64,000 nt of DNA from Homarus americanus (GCF_018991925.1 NW_024735554.1:805229-869228), one strand, 5' to 3'. Counted from the stretch's first letter, positions 1 to 11,551 are shown. The notes: generated from the sequence alone by a model not told the origin. Translations and numbers: made by a program.

Positions 1-210
1 AACAGATGTCTACCAGTGTCAGTGACACTCAAAGTGCTGCCAGTGAGTTTATGGCCACCGGAGACAAACACCTCCGTCCGTCCACAACAACAGATATCAA
101 CAAATGGCCACCAATTACTCCCGACGCTCTCTGTACCTTCTAAAGCGTGGGAACGGTTATCCTGGTGGCAGTGTTATCACGCGACCCAAGTCACTGAACA
201 AGTCATAAAC

Positions 211-486
211 AAACCACACAACCACACAACACAACCTCCAGCCAAGACCCTGCCACAAACCACACAACACAACCTCCAGCCAAGACTCTGCCACAAGCCA
301 CACAACACAACCTCCAGCCAAGACCCTGCCACAAACCACACAACACAACCTCCAGCCAAGACTCTGCCACAAACCACACAACACAACCTCCAGCCAAGAC
401 CCTGCCACAAGCCACACAACACAACCTCCAGCCAAGACCCTGCCACAAGCCACACAACACAACCTCCAGCCAAGATCCTGCCACAA
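211..486. repeat. 38-bp minisatellite, about 7 copies
   Basis: The motif AACCTCCAGCCAAGA recurs at 233, 271, 309, 347, 385, 423 and 461, exactly 38 bp apart. Units differ mainly at two sites (ACCCTG/ACTCTG and AAACC/AAGCC). The array is stop-free in several frames, so long low-complexity ORFs run through it on both strands. I regard these as by-products. It abuts the left end of the transposon at 489. Confidence 0.93.
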
Positions 487-488
487 TA

Positions 489-3400
489 GGGTGTGTCATA
501 CGGAGGCGAATTTTTTTTTTTGAGTTTGAAAAATCGGCCCATGGTATTAATGATGTAGTTCTATGTGCAGAATCATGTGATATCTTCAGATTTGAAAAGT
601 TTTTATTTTTTGCTAGGTAAATTTTAACTTGAAATCTTATGAAAATTCAGTATTCCCACCCTTTTACCAACACCACTAAATAGCTTATTTAAAGTAAAGT
701 AAATGTATCAGGTTAATTTATTAGGATGAAAATGATCCAGAACAGTGAAACGAATGATCTTGACACATTTATTAAATTTAATATTCCTTTAGAAAACAAA
801 ATCATCAAATACAAAAACCGGTTTTACTACTACGACCCGGTGTTGCTGCACACCATAGAGAACATGTCTTTCTTGCTTCTGTTTCTACTCATCACCTCCC
901 TGCTGACCACCTGAGCTCGGATGTAGCCTTCCCTCCTCTCCTGGCTGTACACGTGACTGCTGGCCTCGCTCACTTGCTGTACACAACGCTCTATACTCTG
1001 GGTGTGCGAGGGCCAGGCAGGGACATGCATGGGGTTGTCCAGGAAAGCTCTGACTTGAACATTGGTGAGGCTGCAGGTAAGAGGGGGCTCACTGCCAGCC
1101 TGGATGTTATCCAGATCTATGAGATCAGTGAGGGTCTTGGCACCTAGATTGACTTCAGGAGTCTTCCTGACCCTGAAGGAATCGTCACCAACTGATTCGT
1201 CATGCCCAGATCCTCTCATAAGTCTCATATCCAAGATCTTTTTGACTGCCACTCTTCTCTCCTCCTCATCCTTACTGCAGAGCATTGTCTGCAGAACTGC
1301 CTCGGATGAGCATACCAGGAAGATCTCCTCACAGTCTGCTCCAAATCTGAACAACCTTCCTTGGCTGACTCTCAGAGCTCAAGCTGGAAGAGAACATGCC
1401 TCGGACCTTCGGAGAACGATGACTTGACCTTGGTGTTGAACCAATTTGGCAAGTAGACACTCACGATGAATTGGACAATAAGTCTCAGGTTGTGAAGCTG
1501 GTTCCCTTTCAGTTTATGATGAGCGACCCAAATTCTGCAGAACCTGAGAGCCGTTGTGAGCCACCTAGAATGTGAGACTGGACCTATCTGCAGGTAAGCA
1601 AGTCTATCAGGCATGACCCCAGTTTTGATGGCACTGCAAATCATGTAACCATAGTACTGGTCAGTACTCAGGTCGTCAATGACAGTATGTGCAAGCTCAA
1701 CGAGTGGAGGGCCAACTGTGATTTTTTTCAAAGCTCGGATTTATTTCTAACTCAGTGGCAGAGCCCAGCATCTTGCCAAGAGGACCAGACCATCTGTTGT
1801 TTGAAAGAGTCTTGCCATCCAGCTCCTGGATCAGATGTCTGAGTGGCAACTCGTTGGTGTGGAGGTCACAAACAATCCAGACCAGCTCCCACCTTCCGGC
1901 TCTATCTGCATTGCATGACCCCCCCTCACACCCCAGGCCTGTTGGCGCTGTCCCCTCCAATGGCCTTGCAGTAGGGTCTGTCTACGTTCTCTTGAGCCAG
2001 TTCCGCTGGCCGTGCCATCTGCCACATCTCAGCTGGTTTGATGTCATCTTCTGGAGTGAAATGCCACAAATACTTCCCTCCTGGTTCACTGCAGCAGGAG
2101 TAGTGTTCCTCCTTCACCATGGCAGGGAACAACTTGTCAGAATCTCCAACTTTCATGAACACTTTAGTGTCATCCTTCTCCCATCAAAGAACAAACAATT
2201 GATTCCATTTTCTCTTATCCCCTTATCAAACTCCTCTTCTAGGTTACTGACAAGTTTCTCCTGAGCTCTCCTTACTTTGTTATGATCTATCACCAGGTGA
2301 ACATCATCAGGTGTTACCAAACCACCGTCAATCCAGGCAGCTGTTGCTATCTCTGCAGTTTCTCTGAGACCAGTGTGGTGTCGCATGCTGGCCAGAGCTA
2401 TGCTCAGGATATCTTTCCTATTTCGAATCTTATGCCTGGAAGGTTTGGGATCATTATTTTCGGGTTAGGACAAAGTCACCATTCTCTGGTCAGCACTTCG
2501 GATCAGCCATGGGGAAGTCATTAAACTCGAATCAAAGCTTGACTCCAATCATCGGCCTTTATTCTGTTCTGGCCTTCTCAAGTCTCTTTCTCGGCAACTC
2601 TTTTCTCCTCTTCTGTCTTCTGTGGCAGCCTCCTGTCTCTGACCCGGAATATCTTGGCTAGAAATCATGAGAGTCTCTTATACTGCCAGTCTTCTCTCTG
2701 TGCTTTGACAAATGCCAGTTCGATCACAGGAATCTTCAGTTCACGCTTGCAAATACAGGAGATGTGGGCCTCGGATTTACAGTCACGATCGCATCCAAAC
2801 TCAGGACAGAGAACAATTGGGCACTTGCAAGTAATTATGTCAAATAACTGGTCCAGTTGCTTGGCAAAGCTGTCCTAAACTGCAAGTTTTCCTCTCCCAA
2901 GAGAGATATCTCTTGCCTTTTCCCAACTGGCTAGCAGTCTCTCACTAATCTTCTTCTGACTTGTTATGACTGGAGGCTTGAACTGAGCGTTAGCCAGAGT
3001 GTACTGTGCCAAGACAGCTTTGGTCATATCACTGGCAATGTCTTTGTTTGTGTAAGTTCTTTGGTTCTTTTCACTGATTTGCCTGATTAAAACACCGTAT
3101 CTCAAAGCATCTCTCAATGTAGGCAACTCCGACTTCAGGAGCTCTCTCCCAGACCCAAGATAGTGACTGAGATGGCTTGATTTTTGGTTCCTCGTCCTGA
3201 CACAAGCAGCCATCGCAAATATTATCAACTTATAAATGCATCAGAATCTGAAACAGAAAAAAATATTGTTAGTTGGGTTGTTAAAGAATGAATTCAGAAA
3301 GCAATGTTCACTATTTAATTGTAATGCACTAATGCAGCTGTACGTTAGATTTTCGATAAATTTCACGCTAAAATTTACCTAGCAAAAGGTTGCAAAATAT

Positions 3401-3496
3401 TGAAACTGAAATTATTTTCTGTTTATATACACTAAAATCTACCAAAAACGTGATGGGCCATTAGTTTTAGCTGATCTTCCCTCCTATGACACACCC
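489..3496 (-). mobile_element. Decayed ~3.0 kb DNA transposon with TIRs and TA target duplication, superfamily unassigned
   Basis: The outer inverted repeat GGGTGTGTCATA lies at 489-500 and as its complement at 3485-3496, each flanked by TA (487-488, 3497-3498). A further inverted match, TTTTGCTAGGTAAATTTTA at 608-626 against 3369-3387, sits 109-119 bp inside each end, so the arms are about 140 bp long and degenerate. The interior carries one broken minus-strand gene (3213-830). TA duplication suggests an IS630-like or other TA-targeting integration, but the protein is not a Tc1/mariner type I recognise. It inserted beside a minisatellite. Confidence 0.75.
830..3213 (-). pseudogene. Broken transposase-like gene of a widespread but uncharacterised arthropod transposon family
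   Basis: Six minus-strand segments in changing frames (3213-2875, 2386-2153, 2162-1926, 1960-1697, 1731-1372, 1354-830) follow one another collinearly, so they look like one long protein cut by at least four frameshifts and several stops. The first ATG is at 3213 (MAACVRTRNQKSSHL). After an in-frame TAG near 2877 the same frame continues with a Cys cluster (CKC, LC, GC, DC, then ISCICKRE) to a TGA near 2668, possibly a zinc-binding module. Later blocks include GIRENGINCLFFDGR, a segment ending GGKYLWHFTPEDDI, DDLSTDQYYGY with SRWLTTALRF, and a C-terminal SHTQSIERCVQQVSEAS. I recall proteins with the last two blocks as uncharacterised entries in many arthropods. Being inside TIRs, it is inferred to be the transposase, but no catalytic triad can be assigned by eye. 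Confidence 0.6.
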
Positions 3497-3498
3497 TA

Positions 3499-5230
3499 GT
3501 GTGGTAGTGTTGTCATTGGAATGTTGGAGGAGAGATGAATGCAATAATTATGTTTCGGTTGGTGTCAATGTTCTAGGAGAGGAAGATAATGTTTCTGCTG
3601 GTGTGAATATTGACGGTAACTGAAATAAAGATGATACGATGAACAATAATATAACAGGTAAGACTAAGACAATTTGATCAAGTGTTACGAATGAAGAACT
3701 AATAGATAACCAAAAGAACCAGGAATGAAAAACCTATAAAAAACAAAATTGATAAATACTGTACATGTAAATAGAAAATGATAAACATGAAATAATATAA
3801 CAGAGACCTTTAACTTTTCACCATCACTACAGGAAAGGAAGAAAAGGAATGTCGAATATTGAGAGAGTGAAATGCCTGAATAACTGTACGGAAAGACTGA
3901 CTGACTGTGAGAGACGGAAGATTGGAACAGAGAGCTGTATGACAGAAAAAGAGGATGAAACTGTAGCAAAATATAGAGCGTCAGGATTGAGTGGAATTGG
4001 AGATCCTCTGGAATATATTTGTGTTGAGAGATGATTGATAGAAGGTAAATGTCTTAGTTTTAAAGGAAAGAAATTGAATACTATATATATTAAGAAGAGA
4101 TAGGAGTTTATTGTACAATTGGTTAGATTATAGAAGATTGTAAATTAATATAAGTGTTTAGCCAATATTAATATCAAGTGTAATACAAAATAAAAGGTTG
4201 TGATAGAAATGAATGAAAAAATTAAGGAAATTAGAAAAAAAATCAACAAAAACGAATAAAGTGATTAAATTAATTCAAAGTATAAATAAAACAAATGGCA
4301 ACACGTAAATAATATACACTGTAGTAGCACACTAGAGGTCAACAAGACACTGGTGAACATACGGTATATTTCCCTATAGAGTCTTGATATTATAATTCAG
4401 GGCCATCGGAAAAAAAATTATATATAAACATTTAAAATCATTGGGTTTTTTGAGCGATCCTGTATATAAATTCCAATTATTATAATGTTCGTTACAGAGC
4501 CTGTTAATATTTTAAAACAATATTAAACTGTATATAATGAAATGAAAAGCAAAATAGAGTATTATTATTTCTGTATTTTAGAATATTCCCTGACGATACT
4601 ACTAAGATTATCGACGACTATTAAACTGATTATATAAACTAAGATCGTTTAATATATTTTCACAAGAATTATATAATTTTTGTGTAGATATAAACGCAGT
4701 CTGTATCAAAGAGAGGAAACCGGCTTTCACTAGTCACTGGACGGCTCTGAGTGATAGCACCAGCGTGTGTGTGTCCCTATAGCTTGTTGGTCTGGGTAGC
4801 TTCGTCACGCTCACTGAGGCCTCCAGCTGGATGAGACTTGCGATTTTCTTTTAGTTCTACTGGGTAATTTTTTATATATAGATATTTACGTATTACACAA
4901 CTTAATTACTGTTGTTTATGATGCATAGGTTAGGTTAAGATATTTTCTGTACATATGTTTATATTGTTATACACTATGTTATACTTACACCACAGTGCCT
5001 TAATCACCCCACAGGTAAGTGAGATTGAATTATTAGATTATGTTATCCTGGGCACTCTAGTTTATTAGTGTGGTGTAGTGCCTGGGTGTCAAGGTTCGTC
5101 TAGATATGTGCAGTTCTATGTTTCTCACGCTCAGTAATTTAATGTAAAGTTACGAGCAAAATTCCCTGGTGGACTATTTGGTTATGCCTGGCTCCTACTT
5201 GAAGGTCATACCGGTAAGGGGAGTTTGAAA
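3499..5230. other. AT-rich DNA without recognisable genes
   Basis: Only short ORFs occur (longest about 60 codons at 3849-4034, no recognisable motif). A slightly more GC-rich patch at about 4690-4850 could be a promoter or untranslated exon, but nothing proves it. Confidence 0.5.
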
Positions 5231-5235
5231 TCTAA

Positions 5236-5279
5236 TTATTCAGGTTAGGTTAGGTTTGGTTTGGTTAGGTTAGGTTGTC
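5236..5279 (+). repeat. Short TTAGG-like tract
   Basis: Repeated GGTTAG/GGTTTG units resemble the arthropod telomere motif TTAGG. Similar short tracts occur near 35640-35710, 36358-36385 and 45572-45605. Confidence 0.7.
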
Positions 5280-5337
5280 ATTGTATAGTTTATACATACT
5301 AGGTAGTAGAGGAGGTAATGTAGAGAAGCTGCGGGGG

Positions 5338-5480
5338 AAATGTATTGTATTGTATTGTATTGTCTTGTAATTCAATGAATTTATTGTAGTGTATTGTAAT
5401 GAAGTTATTATATTGTATTGTAATGAATTTATTGTATTGTACTGTATTGTATTGTATTATATCTATCGTATTGAATCTGT
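5338..5480 (+). repeat. Degenerate pentanucleotide (TATTG)n microsatellite
   Basis: TATTG units run in blocks over about 140 bp, broken by GAATTTATTG variants. No coding signal. Confidence 0.85.
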
Positions 5481-5499
5481 ACTGCATTGTATTTTATTG

Positions 5500-6306
5500 A
5501 AGACAAATAAGCTCACTGAATATACAATTATTTAAGGACGTCGATGGCGATCTTTCAGTTATTTCTGTTACACCTCAAAACCAACTCCAATCTCCATCAT
5601 CTATCTTCCTCTTCATCATCAATATTATATAACAGAAGGTTCCATCATTAATGTTTGTGTATTAAGTGAAATGTTCCACAACTCACTGGTGGTCAGACAC
5701 AGTTTATACACAACTTTATTTGCCCACACGAAGCTTACATGATAATCAGATAACAAATAATAATTAAGCGTGTACATATTAATTCTCTCCTCTAGTGAAA
5801 TTAATTTGTCGTACAATACAGATTCGCTATTTTTTGTTTTTTTGTAAAATATTACAGAACACGTTAATACAACAATGTTTTTTTATTTGCTCTTCCCACA
5901 TTAATTCCAGTGAGAGATCTGAATATTGTCAATTTGGTCGTTTCCTTGTCAATGCTCCCACATAATTGGCGACTTTCCTGTTTAATATTGTGGCCGGCCA
6001 AAAATTATTCGAATTATCATTTTGAATCACAGTCCAATTTTTCCAGTTCAATAACATCGTAATCACAGTAATTATTCTGTTCACTCTAACAATCTAACAT
6101 CCTCAATAATGACCACACAAATGGCAGTTAATGAGTGCAACATTTTTAACTAGTTTTACTCTTTAGAAAACTGAACAGTGTCAAATTTTTTCAATAAGCT
6201 TCTTTTATTATTATAGGCCTCGTTCACGTTTTACTGTCAATTAATTGTGAGGCAGCAATTCAGGTAAAGTACAGCTGGTGGCACCTACCTGGACAATATC
6301 AAATGA
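5500..6306. other. AT-rich unique DNA
   Basis: I see no ORF of note, no repeat array and no recognisable transposon end. Confidence 0.5.
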
Positions 6307-6515
6307 AGGGTGTCCCAGAAAAATGTATACACACTGCCTTACAAAAAGTCGTACAGATCACGTGAATGCTAATATTACATCAGCAACACTGTCCTTACTT
6401 GTTCATGTGCATAATCTCCTACAAATGAGGGCAATGTTGCATATTTAATATAAACATTAACGCGATCTCCACGAAATTTCGTAAGACAGTGTATATATAT
6501 TTTTTGAAACACCCT
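6307..6515. mobile_element. Fold-back MITE of about 209 bp
   Basis: Its ends AGGGTGTCCC and GAAACACCCT are imperfect inverted repeats, and pairing continues inward for about 80 bp per arm (ACTGCCTTAC against GTAAGACAGT, then GATCACGTGAATG against its mate near 6455-6480). The transcript would fold into one long hairpin. It has no coding capacity. End sequence and size suggest a mariner/IS630-type MITE, although I cannot see a clean TA duplication. Confidence 0.65.
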
Positions 6516-6689
6516 GTAAACTATGAGACGTGTGGGAGCAACACTATAGATAACCTAATCCATGGCCGTCTTCATGACCTTCTGTGAGAACCTTCGTCGT
6601 GGTGTTCAATTCTCATGACATTCAGAATCCGGGGTTTTGATGTTTTGGATTCTAGATTATAGAATAAAGTGAAGATGTGTGTATGTCAC

Positions 6690-8310
6690 ACTGTGGCAAC
6701 TAACATGGGATCTCGCTACTGTTCGTAGCTGGCAAGATTATCGCTCGAGTCCTCCTAAACAGATTTCTTCCTGAGGCGGAAAACTTCCCCCAAGAATCTC
6801 AATGTGGCTTTAGACCATCACGTGGCACCACTGACACGCTCTTTGCTGCCCGTCAGATGCAGGAAAAGTGAAGAGAACAGCGTCGTGACCTGTACATGGC
6901 TTTCATCGAATCGGTCAACAAGGAAGCCCTCTGGTGGACCCTCAGCCGTTTTGGCTACCCACCAAAATTCATCGCCATTGTGAGGCAACTCCACAATGGC
7001 ATGAACGGCAGTGTCCTGCACAATGGCACCCAGTCTAAGTTTTTCCCCATCCAAATGGGGGTAATACAAGGATGTGTACTGGCACCAATTCTCTTTTCCA
7101 TTTTCTTGGCTGCCTTTCTTACTCGTGTCAGTGCAAATTTAGCCGGCGGGGTGGACATCGAGTACCGGATGAAGGGTCTTTTCAATATGAGACGATTCCA
7201 GGTAGAAACAAAGGTGTCAGCGGCTTTCATTTCTAAGCTTCAGTATGCAGACGACCTCACCCTTGTCGCTCATACTGAACGTGACCTACAGGAGATCCGG
7301 AACAGTTATGCAGATGCGTATGCACACTTTGGCCTTGAGATGAATTTACATAATACTCAGTTTCTCTTTCAGCCTGCCCCTGGTTCAGCCACATCTCCAC
7401 CATCCATCCAGCTTAACGGTATTACCCTTTCAAATGTTACCCACTTTCGGTATCTCGGCTCCCACCTGTCCATCACCACGGACATTGATGAAGATATTCA
7501 GCATCGGCTCAAATGTGCATCTCAAGCCTTTGGCAGACTCCGAAACGTGTCTTCAGTTATGGGGAGTTGAAATTATCTACAAAGTTATACATGTATCGAG
7601 CAGTAGTTCTCCCCGCCCTGCTATATGGCAGCGAGACATGGACCTCATGCAGGAGGCACATCAAGGCACTTGAAAACTTTCACCAGCGTATTCTACGTTC
7701 CATCTTCCGAGTTCGCTGGGAAGAGAAGAGAACAAATACCAATGTTCTTGCTGACACCAACTGTAGAATCATCGAGGCTACCTTTATCCATGAGCAACAA
7801 TGCTGGACTGGCCATGTTACCTGCATGGGCGACAGTAGACTGCCAAAGCAGTTACTTTACAGTCACCTAATGAATAGTAAACATAACGTTGGCGGGCAAC
7901 TGAAAAGGTATACGGATAGTCTTAAGACAAACCTGAAAAGGTGCCAAATTGACTCCCTCACCTGGGAGCGATTACTCCACACCATAACGGCTGGAGGAGC
8001 ACCACACAAGGTGTCAATACTTTTGAGTTAGTCCGACTGGATAACGAGGAAGACAAGCACCAACATCAGAAAGACGGTCATGCCTCCCCTCCCGCACTAG
8101 ATGTAGCCCCCCACATGTGCAACATCTGTGATCGACCCTGCCGGTCCCGTATCGGCCTCTTTAAATCACCACAGAACTCACTAATCTAGGTAGCATCCTT
8201 AATAATTCATATCATTGTATCATAGCCGGATGATCGTCATACTCGATTCCGGGTGACAGCAAAGTAGTAGTAGTAGTAGTAGTATGTGTGTGTGTGTGTG
8301 TGTGTGTGTT
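6690..8310 (+). mobile_element. RTE-like LINE copy A: RT to 3' end, 5'-truncated and broken
   Basis: Reading starts at the RT block equivalent to NYRGISLLS (6690-6720), continues through FGFRPSRGTTD-type sequence (6805-6835), YADD (7244-7255), and the thumb (6896-7570, then another frame from about 7513 to 8031), and ends in a C-terminal zinc-finger-like CNICDRPCRSRIG block near 8115-8160. The 3' end has a short-repeat tail, (AGT)n followed by (TG)n at 8262-8310. Defects: TGA in place of a sense codon near 6868, a deletion of about 21 nt around 6908 that removes the conserved Asp of RT motif A, and a frameshift near 7565. RTE is my best clade guess. Confidence 0.8.
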
Positions 8311-8339
8311 ATTGTCGGAGGGGGCTGCGCCAGGCGTGA

Positions 8340-8812
8340 ATGATCCTTAAAAAGTTTTAGTGAATTGAAAAATTCGATGATCTTGTGTTTCACATGCTTT
8401 ATTTTTAAACCAGTCGTTCTTTAGATTGCAAAGTTCGCACTGGGCCACTGCTTTCTTCCTGCGAAAGGTATCAGCTTTGGTCTGAGACTGAGGATTGTTC
8501 TGCCAGTCAGTTAAAGCAGCACGTTTATCATCGACAAGTACATTGACTGCCGAGACATTTTCATGAAACCAGTCATGGTGTATTGTTTCGATCTGGCCGA
8601 GTGTCTCTCTGCAGGATTTTGTCATGACAGCGTCAAGAATATCCTATTCGGCACTGAGATTTGGCTTCTTGTTGTCGGTATGTTTATCAGCCCATGTTCG
8701 AGCTGCTCCCTGAAAGCATGTGCTATCGCTGGATCCTCCAGGCGCTTAGTGTTAAAACCTCTTCTGGAGGCTTGCTGTCTTCGCCGTTTTGGGGCGACAT
8801 GACAAACCTGGG
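8340..8812 (-). mobile_element. Inverted piece of the same LINE family (linker between endonuclease and RT)
   Basis: On the minus strand, VAPKRRRQQASRR (about 8808-8770) is followed by KSCRETLGQIETIHHDWF and then FRRKKAVAQCELCNLK and WFKNKACETQ, ending near 8380. This is the basic, Trp- and Lys-rich linker that precedes RT in this LINE family. The ETQ residues where it stops are the ones with which copy C begins on the other strand at 9111, as expected for an inversion during target-primed reverse transcription. Confidence 0.65.
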
Positions 8813-9110
8813 AGAAGATTACTCCACATCGAAACGCTGGGAGCGCTACACGAGAAGGTGTCAATACTTTCGATTTAGCTCGACTGCAAACCAAGGCAGA
8901 CAAGCGCCAACGCCGGAGAGACGCTGCCGCTGCCCCTCCGGCACTAGATGTAGCCCTCCACATGTGCAACATCTGTGTAAGACTCTGCCGGTCCCGTATC
9001 GGCCTCTTTAGTCACCTCAAAACCACCAATGAAGGTGACATCTCTAATAACTCATATCATTTTATCATTATTATGATTAGTAGTAGTAGGTGTGTGTGTG
9101 TGTGTGTATG
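8813..9110 (+). mobile_element. RTE-like LINE 3' end (second copy)
   Basis: One open frame encodes LTWEKITPH, then NTFDLARLQTKADKRQRRR, APPALDVALHMCNICV and CRSRIGLFSHLKTTN, the C-terminal zinc-finger-like end of the LINE, followed by a 3' tail of AGTAGT and (TG)n at about 9076-9110. It matches 7960-8310 of copy A. It lies exactly between the inverted piece and copy C. Confidence 0.75.
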
Positions 9111-10265
9111 AAACACAAAAACTTGCAGACCAGCACAAGATGCGCGAATTTTTCAATTCCATTAAAACATTTTATGGGCCAACTACTCTTGGCGCAGCCC
9201 CCCTCCTCTCATCTGACGGTAACTTAATAATAAAAGACGATGAAGGCCCCCTTCAGCACTGGAAGGAGCACTACCATTCATTGTTCAACAGAAACACCAA
9301 TGGGAATGTCCTGACTACCCAGCAGGTCCCCCAGCATCCAGAGCTGACCCACCTTAGCTATCCCCCATCCCTGGATGAGGTAGTTACTGCCATCAAACAT
9401 ATGAAAAATAACAAAGCCTCAGGGCCTGATGGAATCCCCGTCGATGTGTATAAAGCAGGAGGACCTCTGCTTACCAGCCATCTCCACCCTCTTCTGCAGA
9501 ATGTATGGGAAAAGGAGGAAATCCGCCAAGCTCTTAAAGACGCTTTCATAGAAGAACAAGGGAGACCGGTCAGACTATGGTAACTACCGTGGGATCTCGC
9601 TGCTCTCCGTAGCCTGATTCCTCCTAAACAGACTCCTTCCTGTGGCATAAAACTTCCCCCCAGAATCTCAATTTGGTTTTAGACCATCACGGGGCACCAC
9701 TGACATGATCTTTGCTGCCCGTCAGATACAGGAAAAGTGAAGAGAACAGCGTCGAGACCTGTACATGGCTCTCATCGACCTAACCAAGGCCTTAGACTCG
9801 GTCAACAGGGAAGCCCTCTGGTGGACCCTCAGCCGTTTTGGCTGCTCACCAAAATACATCGCCATTGTGAGGCAAGTCCACGATGGCATGAGCGGCAGTG
9901 TCCTGCACAACGGCATCCAGTCTGAGTTCTTCTCCATCCAAACAGGGGTTAAGCAAGGGTGTGTACTGACACCAACTCTCTTCCATTTTCTTGGCTGCCT
10001 TCATTACTTGTGCCAGCGCCAATTTAGCTGGCGGGGTGGACATCGAGTACTGGGTGATGGGGGGGGGGGTCTTTTCAACATAAGATGACTCCAGGCAAGA
10101 ACAAAGGTGTTCACACTGAACACAACCTACAGGAGATCCCAAGCACCTACGCAGAGGCGTATGCGCACTTCGGCATTGAGGTGAATGTACATAAGACTCA
10201 GATTCTCTTTCAACTTGCCCCTGGTTCAGACACACCTGCACCATCCATCCAGCTTAACGTTATTG
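9111..10265 (+). mobile_element. RTE-like LINE copy C: linker and RT, truncated at both ends
   Basis: The frame 9092-9583 contains REFFNSIKTFYGP, then the IKHMKNNKASGPDGIP block just before RT. A frameshift near 9560 leads into NYRGISL, FGFRPSRGTTD and, at 9765-10088, ALIDLTKALDSVNREALWW (motif A with its Asp) and GVKQGCVLTPTLF (motif B). Compared with copy A, about 57 nt near 10100 are missing, deleting the YADD catalytic motif. Copy C carries the same TGA near 9738 that copy A has at 6868. It stops abruptly at about 10265 against a minus-strand LINE piece. Confidence 0.8.
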
Positions 10266-10945
10266 GATGGTAGTTTGAGATAGTGATCTATCTCCCTTCT
10301 TGAAAATCGGTATCACATTCGTTATCCTACCAGGATTCTGGTACTACACTGATTTTTATTTACATGTTAAACAAGTTTGCTAAGGGCATACAAAGTTCTT
10401 TCTTACATTCCTTTGATACTCTGGCAAATATCTCGTCGGGACCTGGTGACTTATAGGTTTTGTTTATCTATTTGTTTACTAACATCGTTACTAGTCATTA
10501 CTATCTCGCTTATTTTCTTTTCTTCACTACATCTGTAGATAGTCGGTGTCTTGGGCATCATGTTTAAATTTTCGGTTGTGAAAATTGATGAAAAACATCT
10601 GTTCAGATTATTACTAATTTTCTCCGTCGTTATCAGTCAGTTCACTGGTGTCTGTCTGTCTGTATTGGTCGAATCTTGTCTCAAGTTCTAGTTTGATACA
10701 TTTGGAAGAATCCCTAAGGGTTTGACTTCGCCTCCCTTGCTGTCTTCAGTTCATTATTCCTCTTTGCTTTTCTTATCTTGGTCTTAATCTTACTGGCTAA
10801 TACCATTAATAATCTCGGGGGTAAACTTCACCACGATTTATTTTCCTACCTGTGGCCTTCCTTTGTCCAATAATTCTTGAAATAATTATTTATCCATTTA
10901 GGGTCATTGTTATTTGATGTGACTTTTGTGTCAGGGGATTGGCTG
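10266..10945 (-). mobile_element. CR1-like LINE fragment (linker and RT start), decayed
   Basis: Minus-strand conceptual translation, with stops and frameshifts, shows the pre-RT region (LTDNDGE, then NNLNRCFSSIFTTENLN near 10600-10550), the SPGPDEI block near 10450-10430, and VVPESW followed by an IPIFKKGDRS-type block near 10300. These are the typical blocks before the fingers of a CR1/jockey-superfamily RT. Probably the same family as the pieces at 28860 and 19929. Confidence 0.65.
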
Positions 10946-11551
10946 CAATGACCGGGGCATAACGTCTTACAACGTCACCTCAGCCGGCTCCTCACGTAAT
11001 TTAATGTCTGCGGCCCACCTTTAGAGCGCATTAGAGCCTGGAGGTAGCGAGTATTAAATGCTGCGAAAATTCCGAATCGGCTCCCACCCCCCATAGCACG
11101 AGTGCAGGGCACCACAGGCGGTGTCGCCGCGCTGGGTGGAAGGCGGGAGTAAGAGGCTGGGGCATAAGACATCATACGTGAATACAGACATTGTTTCACT
11201 GATTATTGACACTCGATCGCCTCGTCAAGGTTGAACATACTGTAAGTGTGCCCAATATTATTGTGATTATATTGCCACTGAGGCGATGTCCTAATAAACA
11301 TGTCAGTATTGCGTTTCTCTCCTATAGGCGCGTGTCTCACGCCTTTTTGTTAAGTCGCCATCTTTTCGACCGCATGTTCCTTCTTCATGAATTATTTGTG
11401 ACTAATTCTATCTCTGCTAGGCCACACCTGTTATTTCCGTATACATAACAAACAGTGTGGACATGTTCAGGGATTATATGTGTGTTTTTGTGTACTTAGT
11501 CACAGGTGTATACGCCATTACCGCAAGAGTAAAGTTGGCTGTTGTGCTGTA
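10946..11551. other. Unassigned DNA with a GC-rich patch
   Basis: Positions 10930-11180 are clearly richer in GC and CpG than the surroundings and carry a 74-codon minus-strand ORF (11199-10975) with no motif I recognise. It could be an old transposon end or a promoter-like patch. The rest is featureless. Confidence 0.35.
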
